From Streptomyces chumphonensis (lineage in GTDB: Bacteria; Actinomycetota; Actinomycetes; Streptomycetales; Streptomycetaceae), in assembly GCF_014779715.1 (NCBI RefSeq), contig NZ_JACXYU010000001.1, positions 620,001 to 684,000 on the forward strand: a DNA stretch of 64,000 bases. The letters run 5' to 3'. The first letter of the stretch is position 1, and the number at the start of each line of letters is the position of its first letter. The position numbers and the translations under genes are program-made. Of the stretch, positions 18,801-26,350 are shown one piece after another. Below the pieces are notes generated by a model. The model was not told the DNA's origin. It worked only from the letters and a program-made list of their open reading frames with translations, and did not search any database.

Positions 18801-19817
18801 GTGCCCGTCGTCGGCGCAGGGCTTGTAGCGGCGCTCGATGTAGCCCGGCTCGAAGGAGAAGCCCTCGCCGATCCAGGAGCCCTGGTTGTTGGTGACCGAG
18901 GTCTGGCCGTCCACGGCCTGCGAGGAGTAGCTGAGCCCGATGCTCGGCTTCAGCCCGCCCGGCGTCGGGACCGTCCGGAACGGGTAGCTCCAGGAGAACC
19001 CGCCGGAGGACTTGGCCACCGACCACTCCGCCGAGGGCGAGAGCTTGGTGGCCTTGTAGTCGCCCTGGGCGGAGGAGTCGCCCGCGCTGACGGCGAGCAG
19101 CCGCACGGGTTCCCCGGCCTGGGTGGAGAGGCCGTCCCGGGCGCCGTGGGCCGCCACGGTGGCGGTCAGGGTGTGGTCCTCGACGTCGTTGCGCGTGGGC
19201 AGCGGTTCGGGCAGCTCCGGGCACTCCGCGCTGCCGGGGGTGGCGTGCGTGGCGCACTCGGGGAGCTCGACGAGGCGCAGCCGGGCGCCGTAGCCGCCGC
19301 CGTAGGCTTCGGCGAACTCGCCGTAGTCCAGAGTCAGTTCCACGGACGCCGGATCGGCCTCGCCGTCGGCGCGGGCGACCTTGAGCAGGGCCGCGCTGCC
19401 CGTCTCGGCGGCGCGTTCGCGGCCGAGCGAGGAGACGGTGACCTGGGCGGGGTCGGTGGCGGCGGCGTCGGCGGCCGTGACGGTGACGGGCAGGCCGCCG
19501 ATCACGGTGGCCTCACCGGAACCGGGCTCCGCACCGACGGGCACCGTGGCGCTCTCGGCGCGCGGCCACTCGGCGCCGTCCAGGGTCGTGACGGCGGCGT
19601 CCCGCGCCGGGTCGGAGGCGCGGGGCTTCGGCTCGGCGTTCCTCCCCTCGGCGGGGTCGCCGGAGCTCTGGACGTCGGGTCGGCCGTCGCCGGTGTCGTC
19701 GAAGGCGACGAACTGTACGAGGCCGGTGGCCACGGCCAGGCTCAGCCCGACGGCGATCGGGACCTTCGCGCGGCGTGGCACGCGCCGGTCGGGCAAGCGT
19801 CCTCTGAGGGACTTCAC
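12864..19817 (-). CDS. RHS-repeat polymorphic toxin with Hint domain
   Basis: A 2317-residue secreted RHS protein. I start it at GTG 19817 (GGAG seven bases ahead); the frame continues upstream only as a shadow of the LamG gene. An N-terminal hydrophobic segment (about residues 17-37) would act as signal or anchor. A SpvB-like region with FSWSYPFRTVPTPGG lies near residue 280, many YD repeats (YDALGRP, YDQLGRQ, YDELDQL) run to about 1750, and the RHS core ends in DPSGL near 1855. A Lys/Ala-rich linker leads to a Hint autoprocessing domain: Cys 2044 (CLINSFVPGTRV) through VHNC at 2191-2194. The last 123 residues after this Cys are the predicted toxin; they contain MVHHKRGE and end in FYKYARRW, and match no family I know. 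The Hint domain should release this tail, and the next gene is probably its antidote. Confidence 0.85.
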   Translation of the reverse strand: MKSLRGRLPDRRVPRRAKVPIAVGLSLAVATGLVQFVAFDDTGDGRPDVQSSGDPAEGRNAEPKPRASDPARDAAVTTLDGAEWPRAESATVPVGAEPGSGEATVIGGLPVTVTAADAAATDPAQVTVSSLGRERAAETGSAALLKVARADGEADPASVELTLDYGEFAEAYGGGYGARLRLVELPECATHATPGSAECPELPEPLPTRNDVEDHTLTATVAAHGARDGLSTQAGEPVRLLAVSAGDSSAQGDYKATKLSPSAEWSVAKSSGGFSWSYPFRTVPTPGGLKPSIGLSYSSQAVDGQTSVTNNQGSWIGEGFSFEPGYIERRYKPCADDGHDTSAEQCWAFDNATMMLDGASGELIKDDDTGEWHLTGENGARIEKLTGASNGDDNGEHWKVTTTDGTEYYFGLNRRPGWSSGDEQTHSTWTTPVFGDDSGEPCYDATFADAHCQQGWRWNLDYVKDTHGNVMSYLYGKETNHYALNGKTDVDGTAYTRGGYLKRVDYGQRDGKVFSTDPAARVVFTTAERCLPTKDFDCAAGKFTEANAAHWPDTPVDRYCKAGTKCDVSQAAATFWTRKRLTGITTQMHTGGGSYQDVDAWTFTHLFTDNGDDSKTLWLSTIDHEGKVGGSAELPALELQGEQLVNRVDKNGDNIAPFHRFRLSSVLTETGTQLDVNYAPTECTAGALPEPGEQTKRCYPVRWAPPGHIDPITDWFHKYVVAEIIQTDRTGGARDLVTRYDYQGPAGWRHGEKDGITDEEMLTWDQWQGYGKVTVTSGDGQTMPTRIDYTFLQGLDGDKKPGGGTRTETVTDSTGTSHTGHKEYTGFELEAATYDGDAVLAKTISEPWKHVTATQTKPWKTTKATLVRPRTSRGFKALSDGSWRETKSTTTFDTSVRSGRATRIEELGDLSTTEDDTCTRLWYADNPGRNMYEVPSRSEKVAVACSATPDRTTDVLADERTAYDGGAFGDAPTKGDPTTTERMTSHDGTTATYQTTGTTAYDAFGRPTSQTDAGGATTTTAYTDTHGLIAKTEVTNALGHVTTTDYAPAWGQSRGQTDPNGQRTDLAYDPLGRLVSVWMPDRATSQSPSIKHSYAISRDKPVAVKTEKLEVGGTYGVEYQLYDGLLRPRQKQTEGPGGTRMVADTHYDGTGKVWKTTATYNAAGAPSSDLLLVSDGEVGAQTLYTYDGLGRPTRQTFAVAGVEQWSSTTDYDGQYTHVDPPEGGVPTTTVTNAAGQTTEVWHWDGPTPNPGGGAGPGNGYDTTAYTFTPAGRLETVTDSQGNTWRYAYDQLGRQVENIDPDAGTSTMVYDELDQLISSTDARGEKTSTVYDALGRPTTTWQGDPETGTKLTETRYDREGWLGKVYASLRYVEGGSEYFGTVVQSMDDYYRPLKTAYRVPDSEGALAGVYTFTQSYNRDGTLQSTGMPAAGGLGAESLAYDYDELQRATGLSGNDTPYVKETTYSPTSLIQQLALTMDSGETLWQTYDYEKGTDRLTSSVLDASTQQTPLRSADYSYDAAGNILSIADRAGAAPDVQCFAYDTGRRLSEAWTPAADAQTATGSGTVSGQLAGSSPSACDAAPGAAPLGGPAPYWSSYTVDSIGNRTQEVRHDTGLDPAQDTTRTYTYGEGDAGPHAVTKVVEDGPTVDQQSTYVYDVNGNTTQRVIGGDTQTLEWNAEGKLTRTTEASGDEASYVYNADGDRVLRRDATSTTLYLPGMELRLANGSTTVKATRYYAFAGQTIAVRTDDGTLSYLADDHQGTAQLAVDAATGQVSQRRFNPYGQDRGSPTGQWPGEKGYVGGTIDRQTGLTHIGARQYDSELGKFISVDPIIDYTDPEQINGYAYANNSPVTNSDPSGLLWIGIGGGHPVASVDYWRNYGGSNDSSGIPEAKADVSRAQNNYNAARQQTVDAAKELVEIAKDILGINAAMDCFSSGDLAACGETALNIAGTFVGGLAGKILAKYGAPWQWAKGARMVKRVWGLLGDLTSGVKGMWKHSKTLSKAKDKLAAAKKKARKNRSEGSDEPAGADRPSRAESPDGPDGGSCLINSFVPGTRVLMASGTTQPIEDVKLGDKVMATDPETGATEVETVTAEITGTGAKNLVKVTLDLDGGQGEETASVTATDGHPFWVPELAAWLDATDLRAGQRLRTSAGTHVQIASVERWTQQATVHNLSVSDLHTYYALAGPQPVLVHNCKPNKWTPDENYSPDAIENRRTEWAQQARLTKKHDRLARAVASDPSYPQRVTSAGPDFWRNEGNVRNWKDWKNSPIFDGEAMGMPGQTRVMVHHKRGEIAWFPLDKNGVHDYNNPVFYKYARRW
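12867..13235 (-). other. C-terminal toxin domain of the RHS protein (family unknown)
   Basis: The 123 codons after the Hint terminal Cys. The domain starts with a Lys/Arg-rich helical part (ENRRTEWAQQARLTKKHDR) and ends with a compact segment rich in His, Trp and Tyr (RVMVHHKRGEIAWFPLDK). The paired histidines could be metal or catalytic ligands of a nuclease, but that is a guess. GC is visibly lower than around it: 33 of 60 bases at 12901-12960 and 36 of 60 at 12961-13020. Confidence 0.65.
13236..13688 (-). other. Hint (intein-like) autoprocessing domain coding region
   Basis: Codes for about 151 residues from Cys 2044 to Cys 2194. The block-A cysteine and GTRVLMASGTT start, the TDGHPFWV histidine block in the middle, and the VHNC end are typical of pretoxin Hint domains, which cleave the peptide chain next to the terminal His-Asn-Cys. 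Confidence 0.8.
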
Positions 19818-19883
19818 TGGGTCTCCACTCCCTGGGTTGCCGGTGCGGGGCGGTACGGAGGCGAGGGCGCGGGTGCGGGCGCG

Positions 19884-19913
19884 CGCCGGGACCGGTGGCT
19901 TCCGGTCCCGGCG
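19884..19913. terminator. hairpin between LamG and RHS genes
   Basis: A perfect 12-bp stem (19884-19895 with 19902-19913) and six-base loop in the 110-base gap between the LamG stop and the RHS start. It may be a terminator, an attenuator that lowers RHS expression, or an mRNA-processing site. Confidence 0.55.
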
Positions 19914-19927
19914 GCGCCCGTGCCGCG

Positions 19928-22900
19928 TCAGAGGTCCGGCGTGGCGGTCAGGGACGCCATGTGCCGGACGGCGACGGGGTCGGCGGCGCCCGCGTAGACC
20001 CGGACCTCGTCCAGGGCTCCCGCGAAGTGCTCGCTGCCGCCGTCGTGTGCGGAGCGGCCGACCTGGAGTCCGCCGGTGGCCTGCCACAGCGTGGTGTCGG
20101 TGGCGATGGCCGTGTCGGCGAGCTGTCCCTGGACGTAGAGCCGCAGTTCGTTGGCGAACGCGTCGTAGACGACGGCCAGGTGGTGGCCGGAGCCGCCGGT
20201 GGTGGGCAGTTGCTGGTCGTCGGTGACGGTCACGGTCGCCGCTGCGGCCGTGTCCTCCTCGGCCACCTCCAGCTCCCACTGGCCGGTCGTGGCCTGGTAC
20301 CGCACCGCGAACCGGTCGGCCGCGGCGCCCGGCAGCGACAGGACGGTCTGGGACCGCTGCGGGTCCAGCGTGGTGGGCTGGGCCCGGACGGCGACGGTGA
20401 AGCTGGCGTCGCCGCCCACGGGCGGGGTGGCGGTGGCCGCGTGGCCTCCGGAGCCGTCCAGCTCCAGGTGCCCGTCGCCGACGAGCGCCGCCTCGTCGAA
20501 GAGCGGGTCGGTGGGCCGGTAGATCGCCGCGTTCCCGGCCAGTTCCAGCGGCTGACCGCCGTCGTGGACGTTGGCTGACGTGCCGTCGGCCGCGTCGTCC
20601 AGCATCCAGTAGCCCGCGCGCTGGGCCTTGACGGTGATCAGCTCCGCCACCTGCGCGGCGGGCAGGACGCGGGTGAAGGCCCGCACCTCGGCCAGGTCGC
20701 CGTGGAAGTGGTCGCGGTAGCCGGTGCGGTCCAGGGAGCGGCCGATCTGCAGCGGGCCGTAGGACGTCCAGGGCGAGTGCCGCGTGGCGCTGCCCTGGGC
20801 CTGCTCGTTCACGTACAGCCGCAGCGTGGGCCCGCCGGTGGCCTGGGCGTCGTAGACGCCGGTCAGCAGCGTCCAGGCGTCCACGACGGGGGTGACGCCG
20901 GCGGTGACCTCCCAGCGGCCGAGGGAGTCGACGTCGGAGACGGGGGTGGAGAACGTCCAGCTCCCGGCCGCCGCGTCGTAGCCGAGGACGAAGCCGGGTT
21001 CGCCGGTGCCGTCCTGGCTGACGACCGTCATGTCCCGGTCGAGGGAGGCCGGGCGGACCCAGGCGCTGACGGTGAAGCCCTCGGCGGTGTCGACGACGGT
21101 GTCCCCGGCGTCCAGGTAGGCGTCGCCGGTGCCGTCCAGGCGTGCGGCGTAGTCGGCGTGGCTGCCGGGGCCCGGGACCCCGAAGGTGACGCCCGCGCCG
21201 GCGGTCGCCGGGTGGCGGCCGGACTCGTCGTGTGCGTCCGGTGCGCCCGGGGTGTCGGCCAGGTTCCACTGCCCGGCGGCCGGTTCGCCGTCGGTGACGA
21301 GGAACTCGTGCTGCGCCCGGGTGCTGGAGTTGTTCGCCTTGTCGTACGCCTCCACCGTCACCCAGTGCCGACCCGCCGTCTGCGGGGTGCGGGTCACCGA
21401 GGCCGGGCCGCCGGGCTGTTCGGGGGCGAGGGCCTGCATGGGCTCGCCGTCGAAGGCGTAGCGGTACTCCACGACGTCGCTGCCGGGGCCGGCGTCGTCG
21501 GGGTTGGGGGTGAAGGTGAAGGTGCCGGGCGTGCCGACGCCGTGGTGCCAGATCCCGTCGTCCGGGTACTGCTCGGAGTCGACGTCGGGTGCGCCGGGCC
21601 GGGTGGTGTCGTAGACGAACTCGCAGCGCTGCGGGGTGCTGTCGTAGCTCCACGGGCCCCACGCGTCGCCGTCGTAGGCCCGTGCGGACCAGTACACGAC
21701 GGTGTTCTCCGGGATCGTCTCCCGCACCTCGTGGGAGAAGGTCGTGCCGGGGTTGGGGGCCTTGTACGGCGTGTCGTACGTGTACGTCTCATCGACGCCC
21801 GAGGCGTTCTGCCAGGTCACCTTGAACCGCATCTTGACCTTGTCGGTGCGGGACGAGGTGTGGTCGGGGTCGCGGGCCTCGGCGCGCAGGACGGGGGGCC
21901 GCTCGACGTAGGGCCGGTCCGCGCCCCAGACGCAGGCGCCGCCGGGGTCGGAGGACATCAGCGTGTGGTCGACCTGCTCGGGCGCAGTGTTGTACCGCAC
22001 GGACAGGTAGGCGTTGCCGCAGACGCGTTTCCACTCCTCGTAGCGGCCCTCGTCCGTGGTGCGCAGGCCGAGGGAGAGGGAGGACCAGTCGCCGTCGGCG
22101 GCGGCCTGCACCTCGGTGGTCAGCTCGCCGCCCTCGAAGTGCAGGTTGGCCTGGCTGGAGCAGGACGTCGGCGAGATCTTCCGGTCCACCGTCGCGAGGT
22201 AGTCGGCCCAGTCGTCCTTGGTGTTGGACCAGTCGCTGCCCGAGGTGACCTTGTAGTTCTTCCCGCCGATCCGGTAGAGGCGGATCGGTTCGGCTTTCGC
22301 GTCGGCCCAGTACACGTGGGCCACGCGGGCCGAGAAGGTGGCCCCCAGGATCTGCTTGCCCCGGAAGCCGGACACCGGCAGGGTGAACAGCGCCCGGCGC
22401 ACACCGATCCCGTTGCAGCCCACCGGGTTGTAGTTGGTCGGGCAGCGGCCGACGCCCTGGTCGCCGGAGTACTTCCAGCTCTGCGCGGACGGCTTGCCCG
22501 ACATCACGTTCGTCCAGGCCGAGCGGTTCACGGTCTTCTGGATGGGGTCGATGACGACGGGGAAGACGGTGTCCTCGCCGGTGAGCAGGTCCCGGTCGGG
22601 GACGAGGGCCAGCGCCTCGTCGGTGACCTCGATGTCCACCGGTGCCGTCCGCCCGCCGTCGCCGGGGCCGCGCAGGGCGGCGTCCTCGGCGGCGGCGTCG
22701 GTGGCGGCGTCGTCGGTGCCGGACCGCAGGGAGGCCGGCGTCACGGTGGCGGACGCCGGGGTGGCGGACGCCGGGGTGGCGTCGGAACCGGTCGTGGTGT
22801 CGGGGCCGTGCGGCGCGGCGGCGTCCCACATCACCGGCGCGCCGGCCTCGAAGACGGTGCCGCCGACGGCGGAGTCCACCACGCGCAGGGCACCGGACGC

Positions 22901-23635
22901 GTCCTCCTCGACGCTCAGCCCCCGGGTGCCGAGTCCCATCTCGATCCGCTTCAGCTCCGGCTGGGCGGCGGCCTCGGCGGACTTGACGACGAGCAGGTGC
23001 CCCAGGCCGTCGGTCTCGGCCCGGGCCACGAGGTCGACGCCGGGCAGCACCTCCTCGTAGGTGGCGCTGTCCCCCTCGACACGCGGCTCGGGCAGTTCCC
23101 CGCCGGGCCACGTGAGGGAGAACTCCCGTCCGGCCGTACGCATCCGGGCGAACGGACCGTCGCCGCCGCCGGAGAACTCCAGTTCCACGGTGGACGCCTT
23201 CGGCGACCAGCCGCCGTCCTCGCGCCGGGTCAGCGTCGCGTCGACGTCGACCCAGGCGCCGTCCCGCACCGTCCGGACGGGCTCGGTGTACTCGACGGCG
23301 GTGAAGGTGCCGTCGGGGTTGGCGAAGACCGTGCGGCGCTCCTCGTTCAACTCCGTCACCTGCACGCGTTCCCCGCTCCGCGTCGCCTCGGCGCGGGCCT
23401 CGCGCTCGGCCGCCGAGGCCGAGTCGGACGCGGTCGGGGCGGCGGGCGGTCCGGTGGGCAGCGTGGTCATGCCGGTGCCGAGGACGGCGAGGGCGGTGGC
23501 GGCCGTCAGCGCGGTGCGCGTCGTGGAGCCGAACCGCCCGCGCCGGCGGCCCGTGGGGCGCTGTCTGGTCACTGGGGTGCTTCCCGGGGTCGTCGCGGTG
23601 TCGTCTCGGGGGTCTCGGGGGTGTCCGCCGGTCAT
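19928..23635 (-). CDS. secreted LamG/DNRLRE-domain protein upstream of the RHS toxin
   Basis: A 1235-residue exported protein. Its ATG at 23635 overlaps the stop of the preceding gene by one base (TGATG), so the two are translationally coupled. After a basic N-terminus comes a hydrophobic signal segment (about residues 35-55), then a domain with the FPVVIDP motif seen before wall-associated DNRLRE regions (TNVMSGKPSAQSWKYSG), a fibronectin-like segment, and two LamG/concanavalin-like domains in the C-terminal 500 residues (EGFTVSAWVRP, then ASFTVAVRAQP; each ends with a LDEVRVY- or LAEVRAF-type strand). A proline/alanine-rich ATPASATPASAT stretch occurs near residue 285. Genes of this type commonly precede RHS toxins in streptomycetes; a role in adhesion or in presenting the toxin is inferred. 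Confidence 0.8.
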   Translation of the reverse strand: MTGGHPRDPRDDTATTPGSTPVTRQRPTGRRRGRFGSTTRTALTAATALAVLGTGMTTLPTGPPAAPTASDSASAAEREARAEATRSGERVQVTELNEERRTVFANPDGTFTAVEYTEPVRTVRDGAWVDVDATLTRREDGGWSPKASTVELEFSGGGDGPFARMRTAGREFSLTWPGGELPEPRVEGDSATYEEVLPGVDLVARAETDGLGHLLVVKSAEAAAQPELKRIEMGLGTRGLSVEEDASGALRVVDSAVGGTVFEAGAPVMWDAAAPHGPDTTTGSDATPASATPASATVTPASLRSGTDDAATDAAAEDAALRGPGDGGRTAPVDIEVTDEALALVPDRDLLTGEDTVFPVVIDPIQKTVNRSAWTNVMSGKPSAQSWKYSGDQGVGRCPTNYNPVGCNGIGVRRALFTLPVSGFRGKQILGATFSARVAHVYWADAKAEPIRLYRIGGKNYKVTSGSDWSNTKDDWADYLATVDRKISPTSCSSQANLHFEGGELTTEVQAAADGDWSSLSLGLRTTDEGRYEEWKRVCGNAYLSVRYNTAPEQVDHTLMSSDPGGACVWGADRPYVERPPVLRAEARDPDHTSSRTDKVKMRFKVTWQNASGVDETYTYDTPYKAPNPGTTFSHEVRETIPENTVVYWSARAYDGDAWGPWSYDSTPQRCEFVYDTTRPGAPDVDSEQYPDDGIWHHGVGTPGTFTFTPNPDDAGPGSDVVEYRYAFDGEPMQALAPEQPGGPASVTRTPQTAGRHWVTVEAYDKANNSSTRAQHEFLVTDGEPAAGQWNLADTPGAPDAHDESGRHPATAGAGVTFGVPGPGSHADYAARLDGTGDAYLDAGDTVVDTAEGFTVSAWVRPASLDRDMTVVSQDGTGEPGFVLGYDAAAGSWTFSTPVSDVDSLGRWEVTAGVTPVVDAWTLLTGVYDAQATGGPTLRLYVNEQAQGSATRHSPWTSYGPLQIGRSLDRTGYRDHFHGDLAEVRAFTRVLPAAQVAELITVKAQRAGYWMLDDAADGTSANVHDGGQPLELAGNAAIYRPTDPLFDEAALVGDGHLELDGSGGHAATATPPVGGDASFTVAVRAQPTTLDPQRSQTVLSLPGAAADRFAVRYQATTGQWELEVAEEDTAAAATVTVTDDQQLPTTGGSGHHLAVVYDAFANELRLYVQGQLADTAIATDTTLWQATGGLQVGRSAHDGGSEHFAGALDEVRVYAGAADPVAVRHMASLTATPDL

Positions 23636-25818
23636 CAGCGCACCACCGCGCCGAACGCCCGCCGCTCGGCGGGCAGACCGCCCTCGCCGGGCTTCCAACT
23701 GACGGCCGCCTCGCTCCCGCCCGCGAGGACGTTGCCCCACGGCAGGGCGTGCACGCCGTGCCGCTCGGCCGCGCCGTAGGGCGTGGCGATGTGAAGGTGG
23801 CCGGTCGTGGCGGACAGGCTGGAGCCGACGTACTCCCGCAGGCCGTACGGTCCCGGCAGCCCCATCCGGCCGGCCTGGATCCACCGGTCGGTCGCGCCCG
23901 GTGTGCCGGCCAGGGTGAAGACCTGGACGGCGCCGGTGTCCCGGATGCCCGCCAGGTCCTCACCGGGGACGCCGACCGCCACCGTCACGCTCTCGGCGTT
24001 CGCGGGGGCGTGCGGTGCGAGGTTCACCAGGGACAGGTGCTGGCCGAACTGGTCGCCCGCCTCGCTGTCCCCGATGACGTCCGCGGCGTCCTGGCTGAGC
24101 TCGCCGCGCTGCGAGACGGCTCCGGAGGCCGTGACCTCCAGCAGCACGACCCGGCCCGCCGCTTCGGCCCCGGCGATGTTCTCCCCGGGCACTCCCACGG
24201 CGATCACCGAGTGGCTCGGGCCGGTCTCCCCCTCGGGCCGGTACGCGGTCATCGCCAGCGCCGCCCCGAAGCGGTCCCCGGGCTCGGCGACGCCGCCGAC
24301 GCCCTCGCTGTCCTGGTCGAGACCGGTCAGCGGGGTCGGGATGCCGTGCCCGCTGAGCGTGTGGCTGAGGACCTGCGTGCCGCCGGAGAACGCGGCCGTC
24401 CCGATGGCCTCGCCGGGCGCGCCGATCGCGAGGTGGTGGCCGGTCGCGGCCACCGCGTAGCCGAACCGGTCGTCCGGCTCGACGACCCCGGCGACGCCGG
24501 GCTTGTCCTGGTGCACCGCCACGTTCACGTTGCCGCGCAGGTAGTGGACGGAGCCGGCGTCCCGCACGGAGCCGAGGTCCTCGCCCGGCACGCCGATCAG
24601 CAGGTAGGGCTCGCCCTGGGCGGTCTCCCCGGCGGCGAGCGCGTGGCCGAACCAGTCGCCCGCCTCGGCCCCCGAGGCGCCGATGCTGCCGCCGCCCTGG
24701 CCCTGGACGAGCTCGCGCGCGGCCCCGCCCGAGCCCAGGCCGTCGGCGCCGCCGTACACGACGTGCACGACGCCGGCGTCGGCCTGGCCCGCGACGTCCG
24801 CGTGGGGGACGCCGATCACGAGGTCGTCGTAGCCGTCCTGGTTCTCGTCGTACACCGCGAGCGCGCTGCCGTAGCCCTCGCCCGGCCGCGCGCCCCCGGG
24901 GACGCCCGGGGTGGCGCGGGAGAGCTCGGCGGTGGCTCCGTCACCGTGCACGATCCGGACGAGCCCGGCGCCCTGTGCGCCGGAGACCTCGGCCTCCGGG
25001 TCGGCGATCGCGGTGTCCTGCACGCCGTCGCCGTCGAAGTCCGTGGTGGCGCAGACCGGTGCGGACCAGGTGCGTTCGGCCCGGCCGTCGAGGTGCAGGC
25101 GCGCGGTGTGCCCGCTGTCCCCCGCGGCGTCCTCGGGGCCGACGACGCCGGTGAAGCCGTGGTGGCGGGCCTGCTCGGCCAGGGTGCACAGCGCGTGCGG
25201 CTGGGCGGCCAGGTCGGCCGCGTCGCCGTACAGGTGGCGGCTGTCGGCGGCGCCGCCCTGGTCGGTGTTGCACGCCGTGGAGCGGAACCCGCCGGTCACG
25301 GTGACGGGTTGGTCGCCGAGGGCGTGCCGCAGCGCCTCCAGCTTCCACATGACGCGCCGGGTGTTCTCGCGGGCCTCGGCGGCGGCGACGGCACCGCCGC
25401 TGTAGTCGGCGTTGCAGCCGTTGAGCTCGTCGAAGGTGAAGTGCGCCGGGGAGCAGTCGGCGCTCTGGAGGTCGTAGATCCGGGCGAAGGTCTGCGCACC
25501 GGCGATGCCGTCCGCGTCGAGCCCGTAGGCGGCCTGGAAGCGTCTGACGGCCGCTTCGGTCGCGGGGCCGAACTCACCGTCGACGGTGAGGGTCTTGCCG
25601 TATCCCGGGTAGCCCGCCACGCGGACCTGGAGTTCGGTGACGTCCTCCCCCGTCATCCCCTGGCTCAGGGTCCGGTCCCACGTGTAGCAGGCGTCGGCGG
25701 GGGCGACCGGTGGGGTCGCGGCGGTGCCCGACGGCACGGCCACCGCGAGGACCACCACCGACAGCAGCGCCGCCGCTGCCCGTCCGAGCCTGCGGCTCGG
25801 GGCTGGTCTGTGTGCCAT
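23635..25818 (-). CDS. secreted M15 peptidase with peptidoglycan-binding and FG-GAP repeats
   Basis: A 727-residue exported protein joining three modules. A Sec signal (residues 1-33) is followed by a peptidoglycan-binding domain (TELQVRVAGYPGYGK to DADGIAGAQTFARIYD, about 55-115), then an M15A-type D-Ala-D-Ala carboxypeptidase domain (about 120-255) with the full zinc set: His in SRHLYGDAADL, the Asp at its end, and His in ARLHLDG. The remaining 470 residues hold about seven FG-GAP-like repeats (DFDGDGVQD, DENQDGYDD, several FG-A-LA and GVPGEDL units), presumably a calcium-binding beta-propeller as in integrins. It is the first gene of the RHS operon and overlaps the next by one base. It probably trims or binds wall peptides; helping the toxin cross the wall is a hypothesis. 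Confidence 0.85.
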   Translation of the reverse strand: MAHRPAPSRRLGRAAAALLSVVVLAVAVPSGTAATPPVAPADACYTWDRTLSQGMTGEDVTELQVRVAGYPGYGKTLTVDGEFGPATEAAVRRFQAAYGLDADGIAGAQTFARIYDLQSADCSPAHFTFDELNGCNADYSGGAVAAAEARENTRRVMWKLEALRHALGDQPVTVTGGFRSTACNTDQGGAADSRHLYGDAADLAAQPHALCTLAEQARHHGFTGVVGPEDAAGDSGHTARLHLDGRAERTWSAPVCATTDFDGDGVQDTAIADPEAEVSGAQGAGLVRIVHGDGATAELSRATPGVPGGARPGEGYGSALAVYDENQDGYDDLVIGVPHADVAGQADAGVVHVVYGGADGLGSGGAARELVQGQGGGSIGASGAEAGDWFGHALAAGETAQGEPYLLIGVPGEDLGSVRDAGSVHYLRGNVNVAVHQDKPGVAGVVEPDDRFGYAVAATGHHLAIGAPGEAIGTAAFSGGTQVLSHTLSGHGIPTPLTGLDQDSEGVGGVAEPGDRFGAALAMTAYRPEGETGPSHSVIAVGVPGENIAGAEAAGRVVLLEVTASGAVSQRGELSQDAADVIGDSEAGDQFGQHLSLVNLAPHAPANAESVTVAVGVPGEDLAGIRDTGAVQVFTLAGTPGATDRWIQAGRMGLPGPYGLREYVGSSLSATTGHLHIATPYGAAERHGVHALPWGNVLAGGSEAAVSWKPGEGGLPAERRAFGAVVR

Positions 25819-26350
25819 GGAAGGTCAGCAACTCCCTGGTTCGGTGAGCCGGTTCCGTCGCGGACGGGGGCGGGCCCCGCGCACGCCGGACCGTGCCCGG
25901 GCGCGGGCAGGCGGATGAGTGCGGTCGGTCCACCCCTCGGGCCGCGTGGGGCCGCGGGAAGCCGGCGCGATCGGCCGGTGACGGGGCGGGTGGCACCACG
26001 GGTCCACGTCGTTCGCGTGGGGGGGGAGGGCGAGGAGTGGGCGCGGCGAGAGGAACGTACAGGGGGTTCTCACGGTGCGGTGACGGTCGAACGACCCTCA
26101 GGCGGCCCATCGGGCGCCCCCCGACCGGCCGTTGCCCGCGTCCCGGCGGCGGACCACTCGCCGGTGTCCCGGCCGACGGCGTCCCGCGTCCCGGCCGCGT
26201 CCCGCGCCGGGCATCGTCTTCGCAGGTCAGCGGCTGGGGAGGGAAGTTTCCGTCCCCCGATTTCCCGCGTTGGCATGGGGACGGCGGGGCTCGGGCGCGG
26301 GTCGTCGAGACTGAGCGGCGTTCGAAAAAAACGCAGAGAAAGAAGTGCGC
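25819..26350. promoter_or_regulatory. divergent promoter region with CGTCCCG heptamers
   Basis: A 532-base region between two divergent peptidoglycan-related genes. It contains CGTCCCG at 26139, 26180, 26187 and 26198 plus TGTCCCG at 26165, all on the plus strand. The last 60 bases before the plus gene are unusually A-rich for this window (a run of seven A at about 26325). No gene is supported here. Confidence 0.35.

Noticed and set aside
13137..19997. A 2286-codon open frame on the plus strand opposite the RHS gene
   Set aside because: Its translation is Gly/Val/Ala/Asp-rich low-complexity sequence, the mirror of the GC-biased third positions of the RHS gene. No domain, signal or start site supports it.
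22748..22790. Short tandem DNA repeat of about 15 bases
   Set aside because: It codes for the ATPAS repeats of the LamG protein linker and needs no other explanation.
20702..23779. A 1025-codon plus-strand frame opposite the LamG gene, and a similar 1154-codon frame at 23749-27213
   Set aside because: The same GC-bias shadow; the second even crosses into another gene's region and has no consistent domain content.
12228..25818. Prophage or integrative element around the RHS genes
   Set aside because: No integrase, transposase, tRNA attachment site or flanking direct repeats are visible; only the toxin tail and immunity gene differ in composition.
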